DNA of 64,000 nucleotides from Musa acuminata AAA Group (taxonomy: Eukaryota > Streptophyta > Magnoliopsida > Zingiberales > Musaceae). Below, one piece after another: positions 11,001 to 22,419 of this stretch. The position numbers and the translations under genes are program-made. The stretch lies in NCBI RefSeq assembly GCF_036884655.1, contig NC_088342.1, forward strand, positions 18,825,501 to 18,889,500. The letters run 5' to 3'. The notes under the pieces were generated by a model that saw only the letters and a list, made by a program, of their open reading frames with translations, made no database searches and was not told the DNA's origin. The first letter of the stretch is position 1; every line of letters starts with the position of its first letter.

Positions 11001-14000
11001 CTATCAATTGGTTTCATCATCAAAATTCGAGATTCAACAATCTCCCCCTTTTTGATGATGACAATCAATTGATGACGGAGTTAACCTTAACTCCCGGAGT
11101 TTAACTTTAACTCCCGGAGTTTAACCAAACTCTCCCTATCAATATGCCATATTGATAGAACTCTTGGATTCAAAAATCCAAACAACATGTTATCATAAAC
11201 TTATGCATAACATCATCATACTTCTCCCCCTTTGTCATCAACAAAAAGGAGAAGTCTACTTATTAAATGTTTAGACATACAAGTTCAAATCATTGCATAA
11301 AAAATATAATATCAAGTTTTATCATCATGCAATTTGTAAGCTAGAAAATTTAGCAAGTGTTATATTATATTTAGAACATTCAAGCTATCAAGTTGTAGAT
11401 ATGCAAGGTAGTAAGATAGCATGTTCTACATCATACAAGCTAATGAATCTTACAACATTTAGAACATGCATAATCACTAAATCATCATAAATTTTAATGA
11501 TGTGCAAAATTATAAATTTTGCAAATTTGTATTTGTGCGTCTTGAGATTTGCAAGATAGCACTTCTTGCTTCTCTTTTAAGATGAGCAAGCTAGCAAGTT
11601 TGCTTCTTTTGCAATGTGCAAGTTTTTAAATTTTGCATCTTGAGCTAGCAATTTTTCTCCCCATTTGTCATTGTAAAAAAGAAGGGAATAATACAGTTTT
11701 GTATCTCTTTTTCCCTTTATAATAATTTTCAAATCATGACAAATGATGAATAATCAAAGAATCAAGTTATGAATGTCAAAACAATTTTTCATCATGAATA
11801 TTTTATCATTGCATGCATCATTTTCATAAGTTGAAGTGTTGCATGCATAATATCAAATCATCATTCATAATTACAGTAATGTTTTAATCATTATTTCAAT
11901 ATATTTGTGCATTATTATAGTTTGAATTTATAACATGCACAATTTTAAAATTTTACATATCATCCTTACTCTATCCATGATACTAAAAATAAATCAATCA
12001 TCATATCATACATGATACTCATAAGCTAGCAAATTTATATCATTTTAAAGCATCAAAATAATATCACGAGTATTTCATGCATTTATATCATCAATGTTTC
12101 AATTATTATTTTAATATGTTTGTGCATCATTATAGTTTCAATTTATAACATGCACAATTTTAAAACTTTACATATCATCCTTACTCTATGCATGATACTA
12201 AAAATAAATTAATCATCATATCATACATGATACTCATAAGCTAGCAAATTTATATCATTTTAAAGCATCAAAACAATATCATGAGTATTTCATGCATTAA
12301 TATCATTAATGTTTCAATCATTATTTCAATCATAAAAAACGAACGATCAAGTCTAAAATTCAAGAGATCAAGATTATATTCCGAAAAATGTATAAGAAGA
12401 ATTTATGTATTTGAAAGATCTAACAGGTCTAAGTTTCTCATTTAAGCTAGTAATTTTCTTTCTTCTCTTTGTTATTTTAGACAAGAAAGAAATAGAGTGG
12501 AAGAATACAAATATATGTTAGATCTTACACATCATGTCATGGAAGATAATAATATCAAATCATGAATGCCACAAGACATGATTTATTTAATCAAATCTTT
12601 TCTTTTTATAAATAGCAAAAAGAAACATAGGAGATCAAATGATACAATATCTTGATTCATGCATAGGAAATCTCAAGTTATAAATCTTGAAAATTCAAGA
12701 TAAAGCTCATTCAAATTCAAATCGTCAAATCAAAATTATTTTCAAGAGATTCTAAGAATAAAGATAGGTTCATTAGTCTCTCATTTTTGAAAAATCGATA
12801 AAGTAGAGAAATTTTTTAAGGAGAAAGCTTTCTTCTTTTTAGTGATTCAATTCATAAGATTGATTTCATAGATGTATGTCTTTTTCATTTTTGTCAAATA
12901 AAAACATGCGTCAACGTTTAGGATCGAAAAGTATATTTCGTTATAAAAACCATCAAGACCAAAAAAGTATAATATATTAAACATAAGGCTTCTTTAAACA
13001 AGAGATTTGATTTATCATTTTAATTCTAATGATAATATATTTGCCTTTTTTATGTGTTTCATTTTAAGTGATTGATTTCATATAAGCATACTCAAGTTTT
13101 TCGTATGAAACCCATACATCAACGTTTAAAACGGAAAGATAAAAAATCATCAAGATCAAAAAGTGTAATATATAATACCAAAACATATGATTTCAAATCA
13201 TTATTTTAAGTCCTCATGCATAAAAATCATCAAACATGATGCAAATATTTATTTTCAAAACATTCATCATGATAAGGCATACAAGTCAAAGAAAACATAA
13301 AGCATATTCATCAATCATGGTTTCATTGAGCATAAAACATTTTCAAACAAAATCAAAAATCAATACGAAAATCATCAAGATATACATTATTTCTTCTTGA
13401 AAAACATACATAGGATTATCATTAGATTTAAATCTAACATTTTATTCCTTTAACATAAAACATGTAATTTTCATTATTATTTTTAAAATTACTAGCATGA
13501 TAAGCATGATCCTATTTTATTTTTGCATTTTTCATTACATCATTAAACATGTAAATTTCAAGAAAAATAATTAAGCTAAATTAAAAATAACTCATTAAAA
13601 GCATCATGTAATTTCGAAATAAATTAAAGGAGTTTCGTTTGAGTTGTTTACCTCATTGTAAAAAGCCATTAAGGCGTAGTTTGCCACCTCGCCTTTGTTG
13701 ATTTTCTCCTCGTCTTCGGAGGAGCTCGATTCATCCCAAAGTTCTTTCCTCTTCTTGCGTTCATAGCAAGTAGTTGCGTTTTTTTTGTTCTTTAATTTTT
13801 GTTTCATTAACTTTATAAATTTTATGAGTAATTCAAGTTCACCATCACTTGAGCATATGCTCGAGTGGTCTTCATGTGTTCTAAGTGCCAAATCCTTCCT
13901 ATTCTTTGGAAGGTTGTTCTTGAGTTCATCACGTGCATTGCACATCATTTCATAGGTCATTAGAGACCCGATGAGTTCTTCAATAAAAAAAATATTCAAA

Positions 14001-17000
14001 TTTTTTGATTCTTGTATAACAGTTATTTTCGAATCCCAAATTTTAGAGAGTGAGCGTAAAACTTTATTCACAAGTTCAAGATTCGAAAAACTTTTACTAA
14101 GAGCTTTTAAACAATTGACGATATCCGTAAAACGAGTGTACATGTCAACAATGGTTTCGTTTGGCTTCATTCGAAAAAGTTTAAAATCATACATTAAAAA
14201 GTTGATTTTCGAATTTTTAAATTTGCTAGTGTCTTCATGTGTGATTTCGAGAGTGCGCCATATGTCAAAAGTCGTTTCGCACATACATCCAGCCATTTCG
14301 AGAGTGCGCCATATGCATGAAAATGTTTAAAATCATGCATTAAAAAGTTTAAAATCAACCAAGAAGTAGCTAATAAAACCCTTTAAGATTATAATAAACC
14401 CCACCTAGCTGCCTCTATCATATAAAGAAGTGGCTAGGGTTTATATTTGGGTCTTTGGGCTTCCTAGTCATCGCCCCCTTTTACTGGGTTGGTTAGTTAG
14501 GGTTAAGGGCATAAGGGGTAACTCACTTAGGAAGCAGCCCCTAGGGCTAGGGTTTGGAGCTCTATATAAGCAAGTAGCTTCCATCTCTTTAGGAATAAGA
14601 TTTATCTACAATTGAAGCCATTTGGCAAACTTCTAGGAGGGACCCAATTAAACTCAGTTTTATCTAAGGCGCAAAACAAGGCATTCATAGCCTTTGCATT
14701 TAGAGAAAAAGTCTTCTTCTCCAAATCATTCCAATGGTTCATTGGAAGAGAAGACATTTGAAAATCAAATTCGACTATGTGTCATAAATCAAGATTCAAT
14801 GAAAGCAAGAAAACTCTCATTCGAGTTTTCCAATAAGTGTAGTCCGTCCCATTGAAAAAGGGATGACGAATGAGAGAGTGACCCTCTTGGAAGTCGAAAA
14901 TAGCCATTTCTCTTTGGGTGTTAAACCAAATGAGAAAACAAGGCTCTGATACCAACTGTTAGGAAAGGGTCGGCACTAAGAGGGGGGGTGAATTAGTGCA
15001 GCGGTAAAAATTACGTCGGTTCGAAAAACCTTCGTACGATAAAATTTGATTTATACGAAAACCGTTTCGTAAAGGTAATAACTTTGAAAGTGCACGGAGT
15101 GTAGGCGTAGTAAAAGCATAGTAAGAAGGAGAGGTAGTTTGCTTATAAAAGTAAATGGCAAGAAGTAAAGGCAAATCGGATTTTTATAGTGGTTCGATCG
15201 CCATGACCTACATCCACTTCGTCGATTCCTCTTCCGTCGAGGCCACCGGCATCCACTATCGATCTTCCTTTAATCGGCGAAGATCAACCTCCTTCTTACA
15301 CCCCTCTTCTCCTTTTATCGGGTTTAGGAGACAACCCTTACAAGCACATACACTCCTCTCTAAATAGAATTCTAAAGTTAGATTTAGATGAGGGATTTCT
15401 CAAGTGATTTCTACAACGTTTTCTCGCTTTAAAACTCTCAGTGCTTGTCTTTGTTAACCAGGGATGAGAGGGGTATTTATAGGCTTCAAGTTGATTCAAA
15501 CTTGGAGCCTAAAAAGGTCTCATCCCAGGTTTCCTGGGTACTGGAGGTACCATCGTTGTTCCTGGGCGGTACTACCGCCGCAAGATCTGCTACTGGGCGG
15601 TACCACCGCCCAGATTTCCTGGGGTGATGTTCCCCAGGTGGTGCCATCGTCGGCCAAGGTTTTAGCACCCTGGTTGGGCCTTGAATTCGGCCCAAACCAG
15701 CCCACCTTCGGGCCTAGTTGGCCCCTAACAGAGTTGATGGGATTATCTCCCAATCACAACTCTAATTATGTGCTAACTATGATTTCTAAGACATAATCTA
15801 AGCAAGATAAGTTCGGTTTCTTCCGGCGAGCTTCCGGCGAAGTTTCGATGATCTCTCGGCAATGTTCCGGCGAACTCTCGGCAAGCTCTTGGACTTCACG
15901 ACGATCTTCTTGGTGAGTTCCGACGAGCTTCTTTAGCAAGCTCCAGGACTTCTTGGTCAATTCCGGTAGAACTTCCGACGAATGTCCGGACTTTCGACGA
16001 ACTCTCGAACTCCCAACGAAATCATATTCTTGACTTCGGGACTTCATTTTGCTTTATGCCTTGCTATCATAGTTAATCCTGCACACATAAAAATACACTT
16101 CGATCTAGACAATTATTACTAAGCATGAATCATGTCGTCCGGCATGTCATTGGTCCATCGACGCTTCGTCCGATTCTTCGGCGCATCGTCCTCTCTTGCG
16201 ACCTATTGCCCAATCGGCCAGTTGACCTTTGCAACTCCGATATCTTTGGCGCAATATCCGCTCTTCTTGGCCCGATGCCCGAATCCATGGCCCAAAGTCT
16301 TCTGTCGATACGTCGACCGATTCTTCGGCCCGACGTCCAATCTTCTGACATGTTTCTTCGGCCCAACATGATTCTTCCTGTTTTAGTTGTCTCTCCCTAA
16401 TCGAAGCATATTGCGTCACCCTAAACGCAGATTAAATCATATACACTATCAATTGGTTTCATTATCAAAATTCGAGATTTAACAGCTTTTACCTGCTTAT
16501 ATATCTGTATATATAATATTTCTATTAGATGACTTTAGAACCCCTAAAATCACATGTATTAATAGGAAAATATTAAGACTAATCTAACCCTACTCATCTT
16601 GACTTATATACATTCTAGATTGGACTTTGAAAACCTCTGTTACTACTAAAAATAATGATGAAATTACATTAACATCCATATGTAGGAACTGGCACAGTTG
16701 ACCAAATAAACCCTTACCAAGTGAGGTTTATGGATGTTTCCTGAATGATATCCTAGGGTTGCACAACACCTCAGCATGGTTGACCAGTGCAAGCGTTTTG
16801 TGGGCTCCATTAGATTCCATGGATGCTGACATGGATGATATCTTTTGAGCTTTAATTGAGCTCATCAGCAGTCTAGTTCAGGATGAAGATGAAATTAAGT
16901 CATGCTTATTATGCTTAAAGCCTTGTTGGATAAATTAATCCCTCTAGGACCTCCAAAATCATATGATCAATGGTGGGTTGAGGGTGAAATAGGTCCATAG

Positions 17001-18201
17001 AGCTCTAGGTTGATATGACCTGGATTGAGCAGAGAATGCATCATAACAAAAATTTTGGTTTAGATGAGCTAGGTATGTTTATATCCATCTATTACTATTA
17101 TGATTACATCATTGGTTGTATCAATTAGTCTATGGTGGTTAAGAATCTCGATCGATTGATTAGCCTTGGAATGTATTGAGCATGGGCTAAGCTATTCTTT
17201 GATGCTTACTGTCTATCAGTTATCATTTATCACACACATTTGCCATTTTGATGAGTATCTTCAAGCACGAACATGGTGGTTTAGATGGCATACCATGTCC
17301 GACACGTGTCCGACACAGATTCGTCACTAACACGATCGGTCATATGTCTAGCCGTGTCTTTTTTTTTTTTAATTCGATTATATATGATGCTTGCATGTCA
17401 GACTTAAGATTTCTCAGCAATCACATGTGGAGGCATTGTGAAACCTTTGAAATCCTTCTTCCTCATTGGCTTTCCTTCTTCACCAACAAAGCCTCTGGCC
17501 CTGCCCCACTGGTGAAAGAGGCAGGCTCTACCCTCACTCCAAGCGCCTCTTAGACCACTACTACTCATCAACCACCTCTGCTCCAACTCTTGAGTGGCTT
17601 CACAACAAAGCAAACCCTTCTTTCTCGGCGAAGTGAAGCCTCTACCCCGCCTTGAGCACCCCTAGTCCACCATCGGGGTCTAGCGAAGCTTGTGCCCGAG
17701 TGAAGGCTATGCCCCACATGTGCCCCATCAGCATCTTCATTGATGTCCGATCGGCATCCTATGCCACCTGCCCCTTAGCGCCCCACCTATGTCACTAGCG
17801 AAGCCTTTGTCGTCGTGTAGTTGGGCCCTTTGCCCCGAGTACCCCACCTATGATCCGACGGCCATGATGCGCTATCGGGCTTCGCCTCAAGCGTTCCTTT
17901 GTCATCGTGCACAGCTTCTTCATCAGCTGTGCTGTGTCGCAAGGTTTGTTTAGATTTTTTTTACTACTAAAAACACTTATTTTTATTATTAACATTATTA
18001 TTAACCCATTTTATTTATTTTATTTTTTAATGTAAGGTTTTTTTATTGCTTATATTAAATTGTTATAATAATTTGAGTAAACTATAAAATATAACTATTT
18101 GAGTAATATATATTGTATTATATAAAACTCATGTTAATCGAATATATATATAATATATATTCGATTAACATGAGTTTTATATAATACAATATATATTACT
18201 C

Positions 18202-18244
<43 letters not shown>

Positions 18245-19680
18245 GATTAACATGAGTTTTATATAATATAATATATATATACACATACACACACGTGTCC
18301 TCATCGTGTTCGTGTCGTATCGTGCCGGTGTCCCGTGTTCATGTTTGTGCTTCTTAGGTATCTTGAATCCTTGTGTCTTACCTATGATGCTCCACATACA
18401 TACTCAGTTGATACATATTATTGCTTTTCATGATGATTTATCTTCTAATATTAGAAAACATTTGTTACAGAATCATTATTTATGAATTGCATTTATTATG
18501 GGTTTCCTCTACATCTTAATTTGATCTCCAGGTGGAAGCTAAAAGGGCCCTTTCAAGAGAAGAGCAGCAAACATCTGCTAGATCAGGAAACCCTGTTGTT
18601 GGGAGGTCAGTTGGAACAACTGCTGGTGCAAACATAAGGACCAAGAAGATATTCGTTGGAGGGTTGCCTCCGACTCTAACTGAGGATGGATTTCGTGAGT
18701 ACTTTGAGTCCTATGGTCCTGTGACCGATGCAGTTGTGATGTATGATCAAAACACACATCGTCCTCGTGGCTTTGGGTTCATCTCTTTTGATTCAGAGGA
18801 TACTGTTGATAAAGTTCTTCAGAAGTCTTTTCATGATCTGGATGGCAAGCTTGTGGAAGTCAAACGTGCCCTTCCTAAAGATGCAAATCCAAACACTGGC
18901 AGTGGTCGGTCAATGGGAAGTGGGCCCTATCAACCCTATGGTGGTTCAAGTGGTAACACTAGTTCTTATGATGGTACGCCGGATGCTAATAGGTATGCAC
19001 AACCTCAAGCAGCAGGTGGTGGGTATCCAACTTACGGTTCCTCTGGCTATGGCACTCCTGGTTATGGGTATGGAGCAGCTAACAATGGTGTTGGTTATGC
19101 GGGTTATGGTGTTGGGGGCTATGGAAATGCTACTGTTGGGTATAGTGGACCTGCTGGGGCCTATCCAAATCCGAATGTTCCAGCTGCTGGCTATGTAGGT
19201 GGCAACCCAGGTGCTCAGAGGAACCTTTGGAGTAATCAAGCTCCAACTGGTTATGGTTCTGCAGGCTATGGGGGAGGCACAACTTATGGTCCAGCCTCTT
19301 CATGGAATGCTTCAGCATCAAGTGTTGGATCTGGTGCAGCACCAACTGGTCAAGGTGGAACACCTGGATACGTGAGTCAGGGTTATGGTTATGGTACGTA
19401 TGGAGGGTCAGAAGGGCCTTATGGTAATCAAGGTGGCTATGGGTCTTCTGGTGGACGCCCAGTTTCTAATCCTTCAGGCAATTCAGGTGAACAAGGAGTA
19501 GGTTCTGCTTACATGGCTGGTGGTTATGGGGATGCTAATGCAGGCGCAGGTTATCCAAATTCTTGGAGGTCTGACCCTTCACCCTATGGAGTTACTCAGG
19601 CAAATGGGCCCCCTGGCGGCCCAGTAAGTTATGGAGGTGGTTATGGAGGTTCTCAGGGCAGGCAAGCCCAGCAGCAGTAA
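8060..19680 (+). CDS. hnRNP-type RNA-binding protein, two RRMs and Gly/Tyr-rich tail
   Basis: Coding exons are 8060-8281 and 18532-19680, giving 456 aa. Exon 1 ends ACC before GTAAGC and exon 2 begins after CCAG; the join reads T-V-E-A-K-R-A, as in plant hnRNP1-like proteins. RRM1 has RNP2 LFIGGI (residues 8-13) and RNP1 RGFGFVVF (47-54). RRM2 has RNP2 IFVGGL (114-119) and RNP1 RGFGFISF (153-160), followed by VEVKRALPKDANP. From about residue 190 the protein is a low-complexity tail rich in Gly, Tyr, Ser, Ala and Pro, ending SQGRQAQQQ. Such proteins bind pre-mRNA or mRNA and act in splicing, export or stability; tails like this can support condensate formation (family knowledge). The intron cuts RRM1 just before its last beta strand. 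Both exons are intact, so the gene looks functional despite its large intron. The paralogue identity is not resolved. Confidence 0.93.
9454..11039 (-). repeat. 3' LTR of the intronic gag-only element
   Basis: It is 1586 bp and begins TGTTAGGAAAGGG. It carries a run of 20 G at 9481-9500, an LTR TATA box (CTATAAATA on the minus strand, near 9997-9989) and GGTACC-rich palindromic words around 10080-10210. Compared with the other LTR it has about 45 extra bases near 10125-10170. Confidence 0.92.
11040..13600 (-). other. AT-rich non-coding interior of the gag-only element
   Basis: There are no open frames of note. On the minus strand it contains loosely repeated words built from TTGCTAGCTTGCACAT and TCTCAAAAGAGAAG, best seen at 11500-11700. 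The same words occur in the other copies of the family at 23.0-23.6, 36.7-37.2 and 38.2-38.5 kb. The block 11800-12070 is partly repeated at 12080-12320 (period about 240 bp, including 'ctcataagctagcaaatttatatcat'). Confidence 0.7.
13604..14907 (-). pseudogene. Copia-type gag of the intronic element, interrupted
   Basis: The frame starts at an ATG at 14907 (MAIFDFQ) and shows the usual Copia Gag opening, with a tryptophan-lysine-threonine-arginine segment (YTYWKTRMRVFLL). The main open part is 13604-14296, 230 codons. It has the family features ETIVDMYTRFTDIV, EELIGSLMTYEM and LPKNRKDL, then an acidic serine-rich tail (DESSSSEDEE). A CCHC zinc knuckle is not present: where it would be expected I see only TTCYERKKRKELW. 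The 5' part is broken by at least one stop and by an insertion near 14300-14635. Gag packages element RNA into particles. The missing pol means any movement would need enzymes from another element. Confidence 0.82.
14296..14640 (+). mobile_element. small insertion inside the gag pseudogene
   Basis: Gag homology stops near 14640 and resumes near 14296 on the minus strand. The junction carries a 20-bp duplication of the gag sequence TTTCGAGAGTGCGCCATATG (14246-14265 and 14296-14315). The inserted segment is less AT-rich than its host and contains CTCTATATAAGC near 14560 and the repeated phrase CTAGGGTTT. It resembles a small LTR or TRIM fragment, but no termini were found. Confidence 0.5.
14942..14955 (-). 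other. primer-binding site, initiator Met-tRNA type
   Basis: The minus strand reads TTGGTATCAGAGCC immediately inside the right LTR. This is the usual plant retrotransposon complement to the 3' end of initiator Met tRNA, and it fixes the element orientation. Confidence 0.93.
14957..16484 (-). repeat. 5' LTR of the intronic gag-only element
   Basis: It is 1528 bp, begins TGTTAGGAAAGGG and ends GATTTAACA before the GCTTT duplication. The minus-strand TATA box CTATAAATA is at 15482-15474. It aligns along its whole length with 9454-11039. Confidence 0.93.
17263..18352. mobile_element. candidate TIR element in the hnRNP intron
   Basis: The stretch starts AAGCACGAACATG (17263) and ends with the inverted form, CATGTTTGTGCTT (18340-18352): a 13-bp inverted pair with one mismatch. 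GTGTCC/GACAC words sit just inside both ends. In between are a GC-rich non-coding part (17450-17900) and an AT-rich part with a long palindrome. No transposase is visible and no target duplication could be fixed. It could be a non-autonomous DNA transposon. Confidence 0.45.
18093..18209. repeat. near-perfect ~58-bp inverted repeat, plus third arm copy
   Basis: The left arm (18093-18150) runs from AACTATTTGAGTAATATA to ATCGAATATATA. The right arm (18152-18209) is its reverse complement with essentially no loop. A (AT)n run (18209-18241) and a third partial copy of the right arm (about 18241-18281, TTCGATTAACATGAG) follow. In the pre-mRNA this would form a long AU-rich hairpin about 320 bases before the acceptor. 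Confidence 0.9.
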
Positions 19681-20350
19681 CTGCAGAAGGATTTCAGTTC
19701 CAACTAGGGGTATTCAAGAACGAGGAATGCCTTCTTTCTTTTGCAGCTAATGCCCCTCTCTTATGTTTCATGGGCCATTGTGTCCAGCTTTTGGCAAAGG
19801 GAAGAAAAAGATCTATCCCGGGTTGGACTGCTTGGTCTCAGTAGTTAAACTGCAATTCTCTTCCTAGTATAAAATAAGTAGTAGTTCTGAGGAGTAGTGG
19901 GTACCTCATATTATTGTTCTAGAAGCTTCCAGTTCTCAAGTTTGGTGTGATTTGATGTGTTATTCTGCAGCTATATTTCTAGAACTTTTATACCCTAGCT
20001 TTGCCTCTAGTTACAAGCTAGAGTAGCTTATAGGCCTTTATTATGTTGTGTTTGGATAATGTAGTTAACTATAATATCTGTGATATTGGCTTTAGTATTC
20101 TATTTAGCACTTGGTAGTACTGGGAATGTTGTATGTTTTGTTAGTTATACTGCTTAGCACTAGCTATGTTCTTTTATGGTGAGTATAGGTTTAAAGATGT
20201 ATTATGTTTCTTGCTTCCAGATATCTGACGGTTGTTGTAGGGATGTATTCCCATCAAAGTTACATCAGTAGCTTTGATGTAAGATAAGAGTAGGGATATA
20301 AAGACTAGTGGAGGCATCTTGGATGGAATTAACTGTTGTTTGAGTAGGGA
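19681..20350 (+). other. 3' UTR and downstream flank of the hnRNP-type gene
   Basis: T-rich sequence follows the TAA stop, with a possible polyadenylation signal ATAAAATAAG near 19868. The transcript end cannot be fixed from sequence alone. Confidence 0.4.
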
Positions 20351-22400
20351 ATATGCCAATGGTAGCAGTAGGTCAGATATTTGTCAATGGCATAATCGTT
20401 TGTTCCCTTCGTTCCCTTTGTACAGGCGGCGCTGAGTATTCCCTCTGACTTCACCAAAATGAAGCCTCTTAGAGATGAGGTGCAAAAGCATCGAGGAAGT
20501 GTGGTCACAAAGTTGTGGTGTTCGCTTGAAGCGAGCATGCCTTGAAACGTTGATGGTTGGATGTTGCGTTTGTCATTCAGATTCACTAATGCTTGGTTTC
20601 ATCGGCGCTATTGATCATGTCGAGGTTATTGGGCTCACTTGAGATGGTTGGTTTTATGTTTAAGATTACATATGTCCATTTCTTGGATGAGTTGGATGCA
20701 TTTTCCCTGTTTACCCTGAGGTTCTGTTATGTATGTAGTTGCTGTACCTGGAGTTGTGAGAAAGCAAGTAAACTACACTTGAAAATCTTGATATGCTACT
20801 GTTGCTTTCTTACTAGTTTTGTTTTCTGGTTCTATTATGATCTGATGCAAATATTAAGCATGATAATAGGTTATTCTCGTATGCTTTTTTTATTAAGAAG
20901 TTGAAGTTATGTTATTCGGACATGTGGTTCAACAATGTATTGTATTGTAGGATATTTAAGCGGCACAGTATGGAAAGCATGCCAAGTATTATTAATGGTT
21001 TCTTAAATGGCTACTTCCTGACTTGGCTGGAACTGTGATAACACATGTAGGTCTGGGATTGCATGTGGTTAGTTTATCTTCTTTAGATATTGTGAGGTTA
21101 ATCAACTGTTGTCTATTCTGACATGTTAGTAGAACATCAAAACCTCATGAATCCTGCTTTAGCAAAAACTGGTCTGCAGATCAGCACCATTGTCATTTGT
21201 TTACTAATGATGTTACATCAAGTCATGTAACTTTATACTGCTGTCATAACTTGATGCAACACAGTTTTTATTTACCTCGTGAGACTATTATGTTGATGCC
21301 TGCAAAACTCTCCTAGGAAGCCAGAAAGATGGTTTCCTTTTATGTTACATGCTGCCCTATTGTCTCATTGTGTAATTGATTAGCATTGTTCAATGCAAGT
21401 TTTTCATGTGGTCAAAAGGGTCTCAGTCTAGTTATTTATTTATTATTATTTTTTTAATTCATCCAATGGCTTGTACCACTTTTTCTCATTGGAAGGGTTG
21501 TATGTTTTAAGCTCTTATGGAGGCGAAACCCAATGGTTCTGACGGTCGATTCAGGCGAAACCCAATGGTTCTCAAAGATAGGGTTGAACTGACATAAATA
21601 GTTGAGGGTTTTTGCAAGTGGCTTATTATTTTCAGTGTAATTATGTGTGTTGCCTTTGAATGGGACCATCTGATTACATGCACTGTGAAACAGGGCTATC
21701 GGACCGAATATAATTAATCCACTTTATCATCATGATGCAAATTTTAGTGACCGACAATTCTCTTTGAACTTCGGATCCATGATTAGGGAGGGAGGTTAAA
21801 GGGTATCACAGTAATCCTGTTTGGGCGTATTGGCTGATGAGATAAGCCACTGGTGGATAAAGAGAACGTGAAGTACAAAAATTAGGAAATAAAAAAAAAT
21901 AAGAAAAGATTCATGCAAAAAGAGTCATACTAAATCTTTAGATTCATGCAAAAAGAAAAAATTATTATTACAACAAAAGTCAATCACATTTGTTAAAAGA
22001 TCTATATTAAATATTTTTTTGAAAATAAATATAATTTTTACGATATATATGATTATTTTGCATATAAATGTTTATTTAAAAGATATGATTTGTATAAATT
22101 AGTTTGGGTTTCTAAAAGAAATCATAAATGATATGTTAAAAAACAAGATAGGTAAATCTAATCACGAGGGATCCAAAGTCAAATGGGTACTTATAGTAAA
22201 CCTACCTTTCTTGTAGAAATATTTACGATTAAAAGCAAAAATGATATCTTAATAGTGAATACTCAAGGTTTATGATCGAAGATCCAACACACATCTTAAA
22301 GGTTACTAATCGAAACAAAATGATTTTGATTAAAAATATTTTATATTTAATGAAATCATACTTGTTAAATTAATAATTTAATTATACATAATAATTTAAA
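20351..22400. other. intergenic region without recognised features
   Basis: Short open frames (20593-20904 plus, 20329-20586 minus, 21454-21669 minus) match no family I know. A short direct repeat, AGGCGAAACCCAATGGTTCT, occurs at about 21521 and 21553. From 21880 on the sequence becomes AT-rich. Confidence 0.4.
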
Positions 22401-22419
22401 GTCTTGATGATTTTTGTGA

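Larger units (their letters stand above)
9454..16484 (-). mobile_element. full-length gag-only Copia-type LTR element (TR-GAG-like)
   Basis: Two direct LTRs (9454-11039 and 14957-16484) start TG and end CA and are flanked by the perfect 5-bp target duplication GCTTT (9449-9453 and 16485-16489). On the minus strand a primer-binding site TTGGTATCAGAGCC adjoins the right LTR (14955-14942), and a polypurine tract AAAAAGGGGGAGAT adjoins the left LTR (11053-11040). The element is therefore oriented right to left, against the host gene. The 3.9-kb interior holds a decayed gag and long AT-rich sequence but no protease, integrase, RT or RNase H. In about 170 bp I aligned by eye the LTRs differ at about 9 sites, so insertion is not very recent. 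Further broken copies lie at 22.4-23.9 and 30.2-40.3 kb. Confidence 0.93.
8282..18531 (+). other. 10.25-kb intron of the hnRNP-type gene
   Basis: The donor GTAAGC starts at 8282 and the acceptor CAG ends at 18531. 8282-9448 is ordinary T-rich plant intron sequence. 9454-16484 is a complete LTR element inserted on the opposite strand, with its GCTTT target duplication on both sides. 16490-17260 is again intron-like. About 17263-18352 is a second insertion. Without the two insertions and one TSD copy the intron would be near 2.1 kb. Confidence 0.88.

Noticed and set aside
18743..19363. Open frames in alternative registers over the Gly-rich exon
   Set aside because: Shadows of the repetitive GGT/TAT codons of the real frame 18532-19680.
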